The translations under genes and the position numbers were made by a program. A stretch of DNA of 64,000 nt, from positions 1-64,000 of the forward strand of contig CAJULG010000001.1 of assembly GCA_910587045.1 (NCBI GenBank). Reading direction: 5' to 3'. The notes under the pieces are model-generated. The model searched no databases and was not told the origin of the DNA. It saw only the letters and a program-made list of their open reading frames with translations. Shown here piece after piece: positions 34,595 through 44,796 of the stretch. The stretch's first letter is position 1, and the number at the start of each line of letters is the position of its first letter. This DNA is from an uncultured Lachnospiraceae bacterium (GTDB taxonomy: Bacteria; Bacillota; Clostridia; Lachnospirales; Lachnospiraceae).

Positions 34595-35443
34595 ATGAGT
34601 AAAGTACGAGAGGAATTAGCCAGAAAGAATCGTATTGTGATCAAGATCGGTTCTTCGTCACTGGTACATAGCAATACACAGAATCTGGATTATGGTAAGC
34701 TGGAAAAGCTGGTGCGGATGCTATGTGATCTGCGAAACCAGGGAAAGGATGTGATCCTGGTTTCTTCCGGAGCCATCGGTGTCGGGGCCAAGTCCTTAGG
34801 CCTGTTTGAACGTCCGCGTACCACCTCATTGAAGCAGGCTTGTGCCGCAGTGGGACAGGGACAACTGATGATGGTCTATCAGAAGCTGTTTTCCGAGTAT
34901 CATCAGATGTCAGCGCAGGTTCTGCTGACCTTTGATGTTATCACCTCGGATGAACGGAGACGGAATTCGGTGAATACCTTTAATGAGTTATTACAGCTTG
35001 GTATTATTCCGGTGGTAAATGAAAATGATACGGTGGCTACCGAAGAGATCGAATTCGGAGATAATGATACGCTATCTGCCATTGTTGCGGCACTGGTAAA
35101 AGCGGACTGCCTGGTGGTGTTGTCAGATATTGACGGACTGTATACGGATGATCCGCATTATAACCGGGATGCAGTTCTAATCTCAGAGGTACCAGAGATC
35201 AATGACGATCTGCGGGCAATGGCAAAGGGGGCAGTGACCGGACTTGGCACCGGGGGTATGGCTACCAAGCTTGCAGCTGCTTCCATTGCGACAGCAACCG
35301 GTGCGGATATGATCATTCTGAACGGAGAACGGATTGAAATACTAAATGAGCTGTTTCAGGGAAGGGATGTAGGTACAGTATTCCATGCACATCCGGAGCT
35401 TCATTTTAAAATCGAGGACTATTTAAAGGAGGTTCACCGATGA
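34595..35443 (+). CDS. proB: Glutamate 5-kinase
   Basis: ProB carries out the first step of proline synthesis, phosphorylating glutamate. The 282 residues contain the amino acid kinase fold: VIKIGSSSLVH, VSSGAIGVGAKSLG, and the Asp/Glu binding loop ENDTVATEEIEFGDNDTLSA. The C-terminal PUA domain of longer enzymes is missing, as in many Clostridia. AAGGAG precedes ATG. Its stop overlaps the next gene by four bases. Confidence 0.96.
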   Translation: MSKVREELARKNRIVIKIGSSSLVHSNTQNLDYGKLEKLVRMLCDLRNQGKDVILVSSGAIGVGAKSLGLFERPRTTSLKQACAAVGQGQLMMVYQKLFSEYHQMSAQVLLTFDVITSDERRRNSVNTFNELLQLGIIPVVNENDTVATEEIEFGDNDTLSAIVAALVKADCLVVLSDIDGLYTDDPHYNRDAVLISEVPEINDDLRAMAKGAVTGLGTGGMATKLAAASIATATGADMIILNGERIEILNELFQGRDVGTVFHAHPELHFKIEDYLKEVHR

Positions 35444-35667
35444 CCGATGAACAGGTAGCAAGAATTAATGAATTATATCATAAATCCAAAACCCCTGACG
35501 GTCTGACAGAAGCCGAACAGGCGGAGCAGGCAGGTCTGCGGCAGGAATATCTGATGGCGATCCGCAGGAATATGCGGCAGACTCTGGAGAATACAGTGGT
35601 GGAATATCCGGATGGAACTGTGAAAAATTTAAAGGAAGTTGGAAAAAAGCATGCAGACAACAAATAA
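35440..35667 (+). CDS. DUF896/YnzC family small protein
   Basis: This protein of 75 residues belongs to the UPF0291 group: ARINELYHKSK, the helix-turn LTEAEQAEQAGLRQEYL, and the following RRNMRQTLENTVV. Structures of relatives are helical hairpins; the function is unknown. It lies between proB and proA, overlapping both neighbours, so it is translated in coupling with them. Confidence 0.93.
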   Translation: MTDEQVARINELYHKSKTPDGLTEAEQAEQAGLRQEYLMAIRRNMRQTLENTVVEYPDGTVKNLKEVGKKHADNK

Positions 35668-37456
35668 AAAGATTACAAGAAATACCATAAAGGAAATGCG
35701 TCTGGCATTGTCTGAAGAAGAGGTGCGTACCCTGTCCGAGGAATGTGTGACGAAGGTACTGCAGTTTCCGGAGCTGTTAGAGGCCCGGACCGTATGCGTT
35801 TATATGCCGATCGGGAATGAGATTGATACCAGTGCGATCATCCAGTATTGTCTGGAGAACGGAAAACGTGTGGCGGCTCCGAGAATTGAAGGAGAGACCA
35901 TGGAATTCTATTATTTTAAGCAACCTTCGGAGTTAAAGCAGGGAGCCTTTGATATATGGGAACCGACAGGCATGGAGAAGGTTACGGATGAGGAAAGCCT
36001 TGTGATCATGCCGGGAGTTGCCTTTGACTTGAACTGCAACCGGATCGGTTATGGGAATGGCTTCTATGACCGCTATCTTTCCGGACATCCCCGGATGAAG
36101 AAGATTGCCCTGGCCTATGAATTCCAGATCGTGGGAAAGATTAAGCAGGAGATTCACGATGTACGGCCGGAAATGATCGTGACGGAGAGCAGGGTGATCA
36201 TGCAGCCGAAGGAATTTGACCTGGAGCAGGTGTGTAAAGCAGCAAAGAAGGCAAGCCGTAGTCTGAATCTTTTAGATACTGCCAAAAAGAATGCCTGTCT
36301 CTTAAAGGTGGCAAAGGCGATCGAGGAGAATCAGGAGCTGATCATAAAAGCCAATAAGCGGGATATTGCAGCAGCCAAGAAGAATGGTATGGCGGAGGCG
36401 TTACTGGATCGCCTTTCCTTAAATGAAAGCCGGATTCAGGGAATTGTAGAAGGAGTAATCCAGGTGGTTTCCCTGACGGATCCGATTGGAACACTTATAA
36501 CAGAGTTTGACCGTCCGAACGGACTTCATGTGGAACAGGTCCGGGTTCCTTTTGGTGTGATCGGTATTATTTACGAATCCCGGCCGAATGTGACAGTGGA
36601 TGCCTTTTCTCTTTGCTTTAAGACGGGAAATGCAGTGATTCTGCGGGGTGGCAGTGATGCCATTCATACCAATATGGCATTTGTATCCGTTATCCGAAAG
36701 GCACTGAAAGCTATGGAGGTGGATGAAAATGCGATCAGTCTCCTGGAGGATACCAGTCGCCAGACGGCCAATCGGTTTATGAAGATGAAGCAATATATTG
36801 ATGTCCTGATCCCAAGGGGCGGAGCAGGCCTGATCCAGGCTGTAGTAGAGCAGGCTACCATACCGGTGATCGAGACGGGAACCGGTAACTGTCATATCTA
36901 TATTGACCGTTATGCTGATATAGAGAAGGTGATACCGATCGTTCATAATGCCAAACTACAGCGCCTGGGCGTATGCAATGCCTGTGAATCTCTGGTGGTT
37001 CATGAGAAGATTGCGGATGAGGTCCTTCCGCTCCTGGTGGAGGATCTGCAGAAAGAGGGCTGCGAGATCCGCGGGGATGCAGATGTCTGTAAGGTTAATC
37101 CGCTGGTGAAGGAGGCAACAGAGGAGGATTATGGTACGGAATATCTGGCAAAGATCATCTCTGTGAAGGTGGTACGTTCCATTTATGAAGCGATTGAACA
37201 TATCAACCAGTACAGTACCGGGCATTCCGAAGCGATCATTACGGAAAATGAGACTGCCGCAAAGGAGTTTACGGACGGGATTGATTCTGCATGCGTATAT
37301 GTGAACGCATCCACCCGGTTTACCGACGGCTTTGAATTCGGATTCGGTGCAGAGATCGGGATCAGCACCCAGAAGCTGCATGCCAGAGGGCCGATGGGAC
37401 TGTTAGCACTGACCTCCAGCAAGTATGTGATCCGGGGAAATGGACAGGTGCGGTAG
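35651..37456 (+). CDS. proA: Fused 5-formyltetrahydrofolate cyclo-ligase and ProA
   Basis: One frame of 601 residues carries two enzymes. Residues about 1-185 are a cyclo-ligase, which converts 5-formyl- to 5,10-methenyl-tetrahydrofolate, with MPGVAFDLNCNRIGYGNG then YDRYL. Residues about 190-601 are gamma-glutamyl phosphate reductase, with PFGVIGIIYESRPNVTVDAF and the catalytic Cys442 in GVCNACESL. No stop or start separates them, and the linker is short (about ten residues). ATG 35651 is preferred. Both active sites look intact. A shared frame may reflect a loss of an intergenic stop; the two pathways share no known substrate. Confidence 0.93.
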   Translation: MQTTNKKITRNTIKEMRLALSEEEVRTLSEECVTKVLQFPELLEARTVCVYMPIGNEIDTSAIIQYCLENGKRVAAPRIEGETMEFYYFKQPSELKQGAFDIWEPTGMEKVTDEESLVIMPGVAFDLNCNRIGYGNGFYDRYLSGHPRMKKIALAYEFQIVGKIKQEIHDVRPEMIVTESRVIMQPKEFDLEQVCKAAKKASRSLNLLDTAKKNACLLKVAKAIEENQELIIKANKRDIAAAKKNGMAEALLDRLSLNESRIQGIVEGVIQVVSLTDPIGTLITEFDRPNGLHVEQVRVPFGVIGIIYESRPNVTVDAFSLCFKTGNAVILRGGSDAIHTNMAFVSVIRKALKAMEVDENAISLLEDTSRQTANRFMKMKQYIDVLIPRGGAGLIQAVVEQATIPVIETGTGNCHIYIDRYADIEKVIPIVHNAKLQRLGVCNACESLVVHEKIADEVLPLLVEDLQKEGCEIRGDADVCKVNPLVKEATEEDYGTEYLAKIISVKVVRSIYEAIEHINQYSTGHSEAIITENETAAKEFTDGIDSACVYVNASTRFTDGFEFGFGAEIGISTQKLHARGPMGLLALTSSKYVIRGNGQVR

Positions 37457-37491
37457 GTTATGTTTAAATAGTATAAATAAAGGAGAGGCAG

Positions 37492-38313
37492 ATGAATAAT
37501 TTAAGTACCTTTACCGGAACCAGCCACTATATTGCATCACCGGAGCTGATGCAGGCAGTGAATGTGGCAATGGAACTGGAGAAACCATTATTGATCAAGG
37601 GAGAGCCGGGAACCGGTAAGACCATGCTGGCGGATGCCATCGGGGAAGCGACCGGAAAAAAGCTTTTTATCTGGAATATTAAATCCACGACCAAGGCCCA
37701 GGACGGATTATATGTCTATGATACCATCCAGCGTCTGTATGACAGCCAGTTTGGAGAGGAAGGTGTTGATGATATCGCACATTATATCAAGCTTGGCAAG
37801 CTGGGAGAGGCCTTTCAGTCAGAGGAGCAGGTCATACTCCTGATTGATGAGATTGATAAGGCGGACCTGGAATTTCCTAATGATCTGCTCTGGGAACTGG
37901 ATAAAATGGAGTTCTATATCCATGAGACAAAGGAAACCATCCGTGCAAAGCAGCGTCCTGTGGTGATCATTACCTCCAATGCAGAAAAGGAGCTTCCGGA
38001 TGCCTTTCTGCGCCGGTGTATTTTCCATTATATTGAGTTCCCGGACCGGGAGCAGATGACAGAGATCGTGAATGCGCATTTTGCACAACTGGACGAGCAT
38101 TTATTAAAACAGGCCATGGATACCTTCTACTGGATCCGCAGTCTGAAGGATATCCGGAAGAAACCAAGTACCTCGGAACTGATCGACTGGATCCGGGCAT
38201 TACAGCTGGGCGGAATGGATCCGGACAAGCTTCGGACCGAGATGCCGTTCCTTGGTGTACTGGTGAAGAAGGATGAAGACCTGGATGTGATCAAACAAAG
38301 GAGACTGGATTAG
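37492..38313 (+). CDS. MoxR-type AAA ATPase
   Basis: This protein of 273 residues probably acts as a chaperone with the VWA protein encoded next. Walker A is GEPGTGKT (37-44), Walker B ILLIDEIDKADLEFP, and the sensor-1 region VIITSNAEKELPDAFLRRC. MoxR-VWA pairs help to insert cofactors or remodel complexes; the target here is unknown. AAGGAGAGGC precedes ATG 37492. Its stop overlaps the next GTG. Confidence 0.92.
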   Translation: MNNLSTFTGTSHYIASPELMQAVNVAMELEKPLLIKGEPGTGKTMLADAIGEATGKKLFIWNIKSTTKAQDGLYVYDTIQRLYDSQFGEEGVDDIAHYIKLGKLGEAFQSEEQVILLIDEIDKADLEFPNDLLWELDKMEFYIHETKETIRAKQRPVVIITSNAEKELPDAFLRRCIFHYIEFPDREQMTEIVNAHFAQLDEHLLKQAMDTFYWIRSLKDIRKKPSTSELIDWIRALQLGGMDPDKLRTEMPFLGVLVKKDEDLDVIKQRRLD

Positions 38314-39509
38314 TGTTCTTGTCATTTTTTTATCTGCTCCGGAGCAAGGGCATTGACGTGTCGGTAACGGAGTGGCTGACTTTAATCGAAGCACTGGATA
38401 AAGGACTCTGTCATGGAAGCTTTACAGAGTTCTATTATCTTTGTCGTATGACTCTGGTAAACCGGGAATCGGATTTTGACAATTTCGATCTGGCCTTTGG
38501 TGAGTATTTTAAAGGATTGAAGGACGAGCATGATATCCCGCCGGAAATCATGAAGTGGCTGGATAAGGGGGATATGGATACCTCCCAGTTAAACAAGGAT
38601 ATCTACAGCTTTGACCAGCATCGGGATGCGAATACCGTGAAGCGGATGTTCCGGGAACGGGTTACGGAACAGAATTCAGAACATAACGGCGGGAATTACT
38701 GGATCGGAACCAGCGGTGGTTCTGCATTCGGGCATTCCGGACGGAATCCGGGCGGGATCCGGGTGGGTGGTACACCGGGAATGCATACCGCCTTTTCTGT
38801 CATGGGCGAACGAAGGTATCAGAGTTTCCGCAATGACCGGGCCTTAAGCATGCGACAGTTTCAGGTGGCATTCCGGCGATTGCGACAATATTCCGCCCGA
38901 CTGGATGTGGCTAAAACAGAGCTGGATATTGATAAGACGATTGACAGTACCTGTAATCAGGGCGGTTATTTAAAACTGGAATTTGAAAAGCCGCGGAAGA
39001 ATACAGTAAAGCTTTTGCTGTTATTTGACTGTGGCGGAACCATGTATCCCTTCATGGAGCTTTGCAATAATCTGTTTCAGTCCGTGCATAAGGCCAATCA
39101 TTTCAAGGATGTTCAGACCTATTATTTTCACAACTGCATTTATCAGAAGGTCTATAAGACACCGGAATGTGAGATTGGTGACTGGGTAGACCTGGAGTAT
39201 CTGTTCCGGCATTATGATAAGGATTATAAGGTGATCATTGTCGGAGATGCACAGATGGCACCGGAAGAACTGTTAGACGTAAACGGAAACTACCGTGGGC
39301 CGAATGGCGGAATGAGCGGATATGAGTGGTGTCAGCTTCTAAACAGTAAATACAAAAAGGTGGTATGGTTAAATCCCCGTTACCACGGAAATCTGACCAG
39401 TCTTAGCTGGATGGAATCCGAGCACCGGCTGTCGCAGCTGTTTCATATGTATCTTCTTTCCGTGGATGGCCTGAAAGAGGCGATTTCCTACCTGATGGCG
39501 CCGAAATAG
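38313..39509 (+). CDS. VWA-domain protein paired with MoxR
   Basis: The GTG 38313 overlaps the stop of the MoxR gene and AAGGAG lies nine bases before it. The 398 residues have an N-terminal CoxE-like part and a VWA domain from about residue 230. The metal-ion site begins LLLLFDCGGTMYPF, where the usual DxSxS is Asp239-x-Gly-x-Thr, which is a weaker variant. It has no membrane span. It is expected to form a complex with the ATPase. Confidence 0.85.
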   Translation: MFLSFFYLLRSKGIDVSVTEWLTLIEALDKGLCHGSFTEFYYLCRMTLVNRESDFDNFDLAFGEYFKGLKDEHDIPPEIMKWLDKGDMDTSQLNKDIYSFDQHRDANTVKRMFRERVTEQNSEHNGGNYWIGTSGGSAFGHSGRNPGGIRVGGTPGMHTAFSVMGERRYQSFRNDRALSMRQFQVAFRRLRQYSARLDVAKTELDIDKTIDSTCNQGGYLKLEFEKPRKNTVKLLLLFDCGGTMYPFMELCNNLFQSVHKANHFKDVQTYYFHNCIYQKVYKTPECEIGDWVDLEYLFRHYDKDYKVIIVGDAQMAPEELLDVNGNYRGPNGGMSGYEWCQLLNSKYKKVVWLNPRYHGNLTSLSWMESEHRLSQLFHMYLLSVDGLKEAISYLMAPK

Positions 39510-39624
39510 CAGAATCGGCCGGACACAAAATGATGATTATGAACAGAAATTGGATTTGCGAAAAAGCATCATAGTAATGAATATAGTTCAATAAACTTTA
39601 ACAAAGAATACAGATTGGAATCAT

Positions 39625-40527
39625 ATGAAACAAAAATGGGGACTGGTGCTCAGCGGTGGCGGAGCGAAAGGTGCTTATCAGATCGGAGTCTGGAAAGCAA
39701 TGAAGGAACTACATATGGAGGAGTGGATCGGGGGAATTTCCGGTGCTTCTGTGGGAGGTCTGAACGGAGCATTATTTGCCTGCGGGGATTATGAGCGGGC
39801 AGAGGAGGCCTGGGAGAAGGTAAATATGTGTTCGATCTTTGATCCGGACTGGACATTAATCGATGGAAAGGAGGGGGCATTTTCCAGAGAAGAGATGCTG
39901 ACCCTGATCCGATCCTATCTGGATATGTCAAAGCTGACAGGAAGTGACCGTCCGGTATGCTGCAGCGTCTCAAGAGTATTGCCGGAGCATAAATTTGCGG
40001 GAGAATATAAGCGTATGGATGGAAAGACCAGGTATGCCATCGAACAGCTGTTGCTGGCAACCTCCGCTCTGCCTGTTATTTACGAGGCAGTGGATTATGA
40101 AGGGGTACTGTATCGGGATGGTGGACTGACAGACAACTGTCCGATCAGGCCCTTGTATGATCTGGGTTTCCGGAAAATGATGATAATCGGATTAGACAAA
40201 GAGATGCGGCATTTTGAAACGTACTATCCGGATGTGGAGTTTCTTTCAGTTTATCCCAGTCATCCCCTGGGCGATTTATGGGACGGTGTTCTGAATTTTC
40301 ATCAGAAGTATATGGAATTTATCAGAAAGCTGGGGTATAAAGACGGACTTCGAATTTTCCGTGCCTATCCGGAGGGAACAGTGGATACAGTAAGGATGCA
40401 GCAGTTGGCGGAACTGGATTACCAGGAAATCATGGCAGACATGCGTCGCATGGATTTACGGATCGAGGTGGATGGACATATGGATACCATGAAAGGAATC
40501 CTGAACCGGTACGGGGTTGATCTGTAA
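39625..40527 (+). CDS. Patatin-like phospholipase
   Basis: The 300 residues have the patatin catalytic features: oxyanion motif SGGGAKGAYQIG, nucleophile Ser42 in GASVG, and Asp165 in RDGGLTDNCP. The enzyme should release fatty acids from phospholipids or neutral lipids; specificity is unknown. It has no signal peptide, so it is cytosolic or membrane-peripheral. ATG 39625 has a weak ribosome site. The 115-base gap before it suggests its own promoter, but none is clear. Confidence 0.92.
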   Translation: MKQKWGLVLSGGGAKGAYQIGVWKAMKELHMEEWIGGISGASVGGLNGALFACGDYERAEEAWEKVNMCSIFDPDWTLIDGKEGAFSREEMLTLIRSYLDMSKLTGSDRPVCCSVSRVLPEHKFAGEYKRMDGKTRYAIEQLLLATSALPVIYEAVDYEGVLYRDGGLTDNCPIRPLYDLGFRKMMIIGLDKEMRHFETYYPDVEFLSVYPSHPLGDLWDGVLNFHQKYMEFIRKLGYKDGLRIFRAYPEGTVDTVRMQQLAELDYQEIMADMRRMDLRIEVDGHMDTMKGILNRYGVDL

Positions 40528-40596
40528 ATCGGAAATGCGCATTTAGATTTACGGGTATTTTCTGAAATGAAAGGAAGAACATGAGAGGAACAGGAC

Positions 40597-42009
40597 ATGA
40601 AGGAACAGGGACAGTTAGAGGCACAACGACAATTTGATATGATGGAACAATGCAGAAAGCGGATATTGAAGCTATGTGAACGGGCAGGCAGGCCGCTGAC
40701 CTATCACATTTCAACGTTCGGCTGTCAGATGAATTTTAAGGATTCGGAAAAGCTGGCCGGTATCCTGGAGCAGCTGGGGTATAAAGAAACAGACTCGGAA
40801 CAGGCGGATTTTGTGCTGCTAAATACCTGTACGGTCCGGGAAAATGCGAATCTGAAGGTCTATGGTCATCTTGGAATGTTAAAATCCTATAAAAAGAAAA
40901 ATCCTCATATGATGATCGCTCTATGTGGTTGTATGATGCAGGAGGAACTGGTCGTTGCAAAGTTAAGAAAAAGCTACCGTTTTGTGGATATTATTTTTGG
41001 TACCCATAATGTCTATAAGCTGGCAGAGTTGATTCTGACCCGGCTGGAAACCGAGCAGATGGTGGTGGATCTGTGGGAGGATGCCCGGGAGATCGTAGAG
41101 GATCTGCCGGCAGTCCGAAAGTATTCATTTAAGGCCGGAGTCAATATTATGTTTGGCTGTAATAATTTCTGCAGCTATTGTATCGTACCGTATGTCCGGG
41201 GAAGGGAACGGAGCCGGGAACCGGAGGATATCATCCGGGAGATTAATCAGCTGGTATCGGATGGGGTGGTTGAGGTCATGCTGCTGGGACAAAATGTGAA
41301 TTCGTATGGGAAAACACTGGAGCAACCGGTTTCCTTTGCAGAATTACTGCAAAGGATCGAGCAGATCGAAGGTCTGCAACGGATCCGCTTTATGACCTCC
41401 CATCCAAAGGATCTGTCAGAGGATCTGATCGAAGTGATGCGGAATTCAAAGAAGATCTGCCGGCACATGCATCTTCCGGTACAGTCCGGCAGTACCCGGC
41501 TTTTGGAACAGATGAACCGTCGCTATACAAAGGAGCAGTATCTGGAGCTGGTTGACAAGCTGAAAGCCGCAGTACCGGATATTTCTCTGACCACGGATAT
41601 CATTGTCGGCTTTCCGGGGGAGACGGAAGAAGACTTCCAGGAAACCATAGATGTAGTGCGAAGGGTGGAATATGACAGCGCTTATACCTTTATCTATTCC
41701 AGGCGTACAGGAACGCCGGCAGCAGTCATGGAGGATCAGGTTCCGGAGGAAGTAGTAAAGGATCGCTTTCAACGACTTCTGGAAGTGGTTGCCGAATGTT
41801 CGGCGAAACGGACCGGAAGGCTGGAGGGAGAGATCGCAGAGGTACTGGTGGAGGGAATCAGCGAGCAGGATAGCTCTATGGTAACCGGACGACTTTCCAA
41901 TAACCTCCTGGTACACTTTCCGGGGACAGAGGAGCTGATCGGACAACTCGTTTTAGTACGTCTGGAGGAGGCAAGGGGATTTTATTATATCGGAGCCAGA
42001 ATCCAATAA
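40597..42009 (+). CDS. miaB: tRNA 2-methylthio-N6-dimethylallyladenosine synthase
   Basis: MiaB methylthiolates i6A37 in tRNAs. The 470 residues have an N-terminal methylthiotransferase domain with FGCQMN and CTVREN. The radical SAM motif is CNNFCSYC (Cys188, Cys192, Cys195), and a TRAM domain ends the protein. It belongs to the conserved miaB-mutS group. ATG 40597 follows GAGAGGAACAGG. Confidence 0.97.
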   Translation: MKEQGQLEAQRQFDMMEQCRKRILKLCERAGRPLTYHISTFGCQMNFKDSEKLAGILEQLGYKETDSEQADFVLLNTCTVRENANLKVYGHLGMLKSYKKKNPHMMIALCGCMMQEELVVAKLRKSYRFVDIIFGTHNVYKLAELILTRLETEQMVVDLWEDAREIVEDLPAVRKYSFKAGVNIMFGCNNFCSYCIVPYVRGRERSREPEDIIREINQLVSDGVVEVMLLGQNVNSYGKTLEQPVSFAELLQRIEQIEGLQRIRFMTSHPKDLSEDLIEVMRNSKKICRHMHLPVQSGSTRLLEQMNRRYTKEQYLELVDKLKAAVPDISLTTDIIVGFPGETEEDFQETIDVVRRVEYDSAYTFIYSRRTGTPAAVMEDQVPEEVVKDRFQRLLEVVAECSAKRTGRLEGEIAEVLVEGISEQDSSMVTGRLSNNLLVHFPGTEELIGQLVLVRLEEARGFYYIGARIQ

Positions 42010-42091
42010 ATTTGGAACACATTTATCCATGATCTTTCTGGCAATTTGTTTAGAAGAACAGTAATAAATCTTAGATAAGGATGGTAATGGC

Positions 42092-44719
42092 ATGGCGGCA
42101 TTTACACCAATGATGCAACAGTATTTTGAAATCAAGGAGCAGCACAGGGACTGTATCCTCTTTTACCGGGTGGGGGATTTTTATGAGATGTTCTTTGATG
42201 ATGCGCTTCAGGCATCAAAGGCGCTGGAGATCACCCTGACCGGAAAGGACTGTGGTCAGGAGGAGCGGGCTCCCATGTGCGGGGTTCCTTATCATGCCTG
42301 TGACGTATATGCGAATAAGCTGATCGATAAAGGCTTTAAGGTCGCCATCTGTGAACAGGTGGAGGATCCGAAAGCGGCGAAAGGGCTGGTAAAGCGGGAT
42401 GTCATCCGGATCATTACGCCGGGAACCAATCTGTCGACCCAGAACCTGAAGGAGGGGCAGAACAATTATCTGATGTCCATCTATGCCTTAGAGGATGCCT
42501 ACGGTATTGCAGTGGCGGATATTACGACGGGCGAGGCCCGTACCTGTCAGGTTTCCAGTCTGGATAAGTGCAGGGATGAGATCAATAAATATCATCCTTC
42601 GGAAATCATCTGTAATGAGGCATTTCTTTGCCAGGACTGGGATATGGACTATTACCGGGAACGGTTACATATTACGATTTCTGCCATTGATGCATGGCAC
42701 TTTCATGAGGAGCAGGACACAGACTGTCTGTTGCGACATTTTAAGGTGAATTCCCTGGAAGCATTGGGACTGAAGGATTGCAGTCTGTGTGTGATCGCTT
42801 CGGGTGCCTTAATGGAATATCTGATCGAGACGCAGAAAAGCTCTCTGGAGCATATGAATCATATAGAACGGTATTCTGTAGATGACTATATGATTCTGGA
42901 CAGTTCCACCAGACGGAACCTGGAATTAACGGAAACGCTGCGGGATAAGGAAAAAAGAGGATCCCTGCTCTGGGTACTGGATAAGACCCGGACTGCCATG
43001 GGAGCCCGCCTGCTTCGTACATATCTGGAGCAGCCTTTGATCCGCAGGGAAATGATCGAGGAACGGCTGGATGCCATTGAGGAACTGAACCAGGAGGTGA
43101 TCAACCGGGAGGAACTGCGGGAATATCTGAATCCGATTTATGATCTGGAGCGGTTAATGACCAGGATCAGTCTTCGGACTGCCAATCCGCGGGATTTACT
43201 CTCCTTTAAGACCTCCCTTTCATATTTACCCTATATCCGACAGCTGTTATCCGGTTATTCAAAAAAGATGCTAAGACAGATCCAGGAGGAACTGGATGGC
43301 CTGGAGGATCTGTATCAGCTTCTGGAGGATTCTATTGTGGAGGATCCGCCTCTGCAGGTGAAGGAGGGCGGTATCATCAAAGATGGTTTCCTGGAGCATA
43401 TTGATGAATTAAAGCAGGCAAAAACCAATGGAAAGCAGTGGCTGGCAGATTTAGAGACGAGAGAACGGGAGGCCAGCGGGATCAAGAATCTGAAGATTAA
43501 ATTTAACAAGGTCTTCGGTTATTATTTTGATGTGACGAATTCCTATAAGAATCTGGTTCCGGAGCATTTTATCCGCAAGCAGACTCTGGCAAATTCTGAA
43601 CGTTATACCACGGCAGAGCTGGACAAACTGGCAGATACGATCCTTGGCTCGGAGGACAAGCTTTATGCGTTGGAATACGAGACCTTCTGTACCGTTCGGG
43701 AGACCATCGGTAATGAAATCGAACGGGTGCAGCGGACAGCCCATGCGGTGGCAAAATTAGATGTATTGACCTCCCTTGCTACTGTATCCGAGCAGAATCA
43801 TTATGTACGTCCGGTGATCAATGAGGAGGGGAGTCTGGCGATTCAGGGTGGTCGGCATCCAGTGGTAGAGAAAATGATTCCCAACGATATGTTTATCCGC
43901 AATGATACTATCCTGGATATTCAGGAAAACCGGATTGCCATTATTACCGGTCCGAATATGGCAGGAAAGTCTACCTATATGCGGCAAACTGCTCTGATCG
44001 TATTAATGGCGCAGATCGGATGCTTTGTGCCGGCGGATTCTGCCAGCATCGGAATTGTAGACCGCATCTTTACACGGGTAGGTGCCTCGGATGATCTGGC
44101 ATCCGGGCAAAGTACCTTTATGGTAGAGATGAGTGAGGTGGCAAATATCCTGCGAAACGCTACTGTAAATAGTCTGCTCATCCTGGATGAGATCGGGCGG
44201 GGAACCAGCACCTATGACGGGTTAAGCATTGCCTGGGCTGTAGTGGAGCATATCAGCAATTATCATCGGCTTGGGGCAAAGACCTTATTTGCCACACATT
44301 ATCATGAGCTGACAGAACTGGAGGGACAGCTGCCGGGTGTCCATAACTATTGCATTGCAGTAAAGGAACAGGGGGATGATATTGTATTCCTGCGAAAGAT
44401 CATGCAGGGTGGAGCAGATCGAAGCTATGGTATTCAGGTAGCAAAGCTGGCGGGGATACCATCCGGAGTGATTGCACGGGCAAATGAGATTCTGGCTGAC
44501 CTGCTGGACGACCATGACCTGGCTGGAAAGGCAAAGAGGGTTACTGCTGCCAGGCCAAAGAAGCAGGCGGAACCGGTACAACTGTCCCTGTTTACCAATC
44601 CCAAGGAACAGGCGGTCGTAGCAGAGATTCAGGCGTTGGATTTATCCAATATGACTCCTATGAAGGCACTGGTGTATTTAAGTGAATTACAGGAAAAACT
44701 GACGGATACCGATTCGTAG
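42092..44719 (+). CDS. mutS: DNA mismatch repair protein MutS
   Basis: MutS recognises mispaired bases and recruits MutL. The 875 residues have the mismatch-binding Phe-x-Glu-like loop near YRVGDFYEMF, the lever and clamp region, and an ATPase domain with GPNMAGKST (620-628) and LLILDEIGRGTSTYDG. It starts ATG 42092 after AAGGATGG. The usual partner mutL lies 4.6 kb downstream instead of next to it. Confidence 0.98.
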   Translation: MAAFTPMMQQYFEIKEQHRDCILFYRVGDFYEMFFDDALQASKALEITLTGKDCGQEERAPMCGVPYHACDVYANKLIDKGFKVAICEQVEDPKAAKGLVKRDVIRIITPGTNLSTQNLKEGQNNYLMSIYALEDAYGIAVADITTGEARTCQVSSLDKCRDEINKYHPSEIICNEAFLCQDWDMDYYRERLHITISAIDAWHFHEEQDTDCLLRHFKVNSLEALGLKDCSLCVIASGALMEYLIETQKSSLEHMNHIERYSVDDYMILDSSTRRNLELTETLRDKEKRGSLLWVLDKTRTAMGARLLRTYLEQPLIRREMIEERLDAIEELNQEVINREELREYLNPIYDLERLMTRISLRTANPRDLLSFKTSLSYLPYIRQLLSGYSKKMLRQIQEELDGLEDLYQLLEDSIVEDPPLQVKEGGIIKDGFLEHIDELKQAKTNGKQWLADLETREREASGIKNLKIKFNKVFGYYFDVTNSYKNLVPEHFIRKQTLANSERYTTAELDKLADTILGSEDKLYALEYETFCTVRETIGNEIERVQRTAHAVAKLDVLTSLATVSEQNHYVRPVINEEGSLAIQGGRHPVVEKMIPNDMFIRNDTILDIQENRIAIITGPNMAGKSTYMRQTALIVLMAQIGCFVPADSASIGIVDRIFTRVGASDDLASGQSTFMVEMSEVANILRNATVNSLLILDEIGRGTSTYDGLSIAWAVVEHISNYHRLGAKTLFATHYHELTELEGQLPGVHNYCIAVKEQGDDIVFLRKIMQGGADRSYGIQVAKLAGIPSGVIARANEILADLLDDHDLAGKAKRVTAARPKKQAEPVQLSLFTNPKEQAVVAEIQALDLSNMTPMKALVYLSELQEKLTDTDS

Positions 44720-44796
44720 GAGCTGATATCGGAGTCAATGTCAGAAGCAGAATTTACACCTGCTTGTGAATGTTGGCGGCAGGCAGGAGGAAAGCT

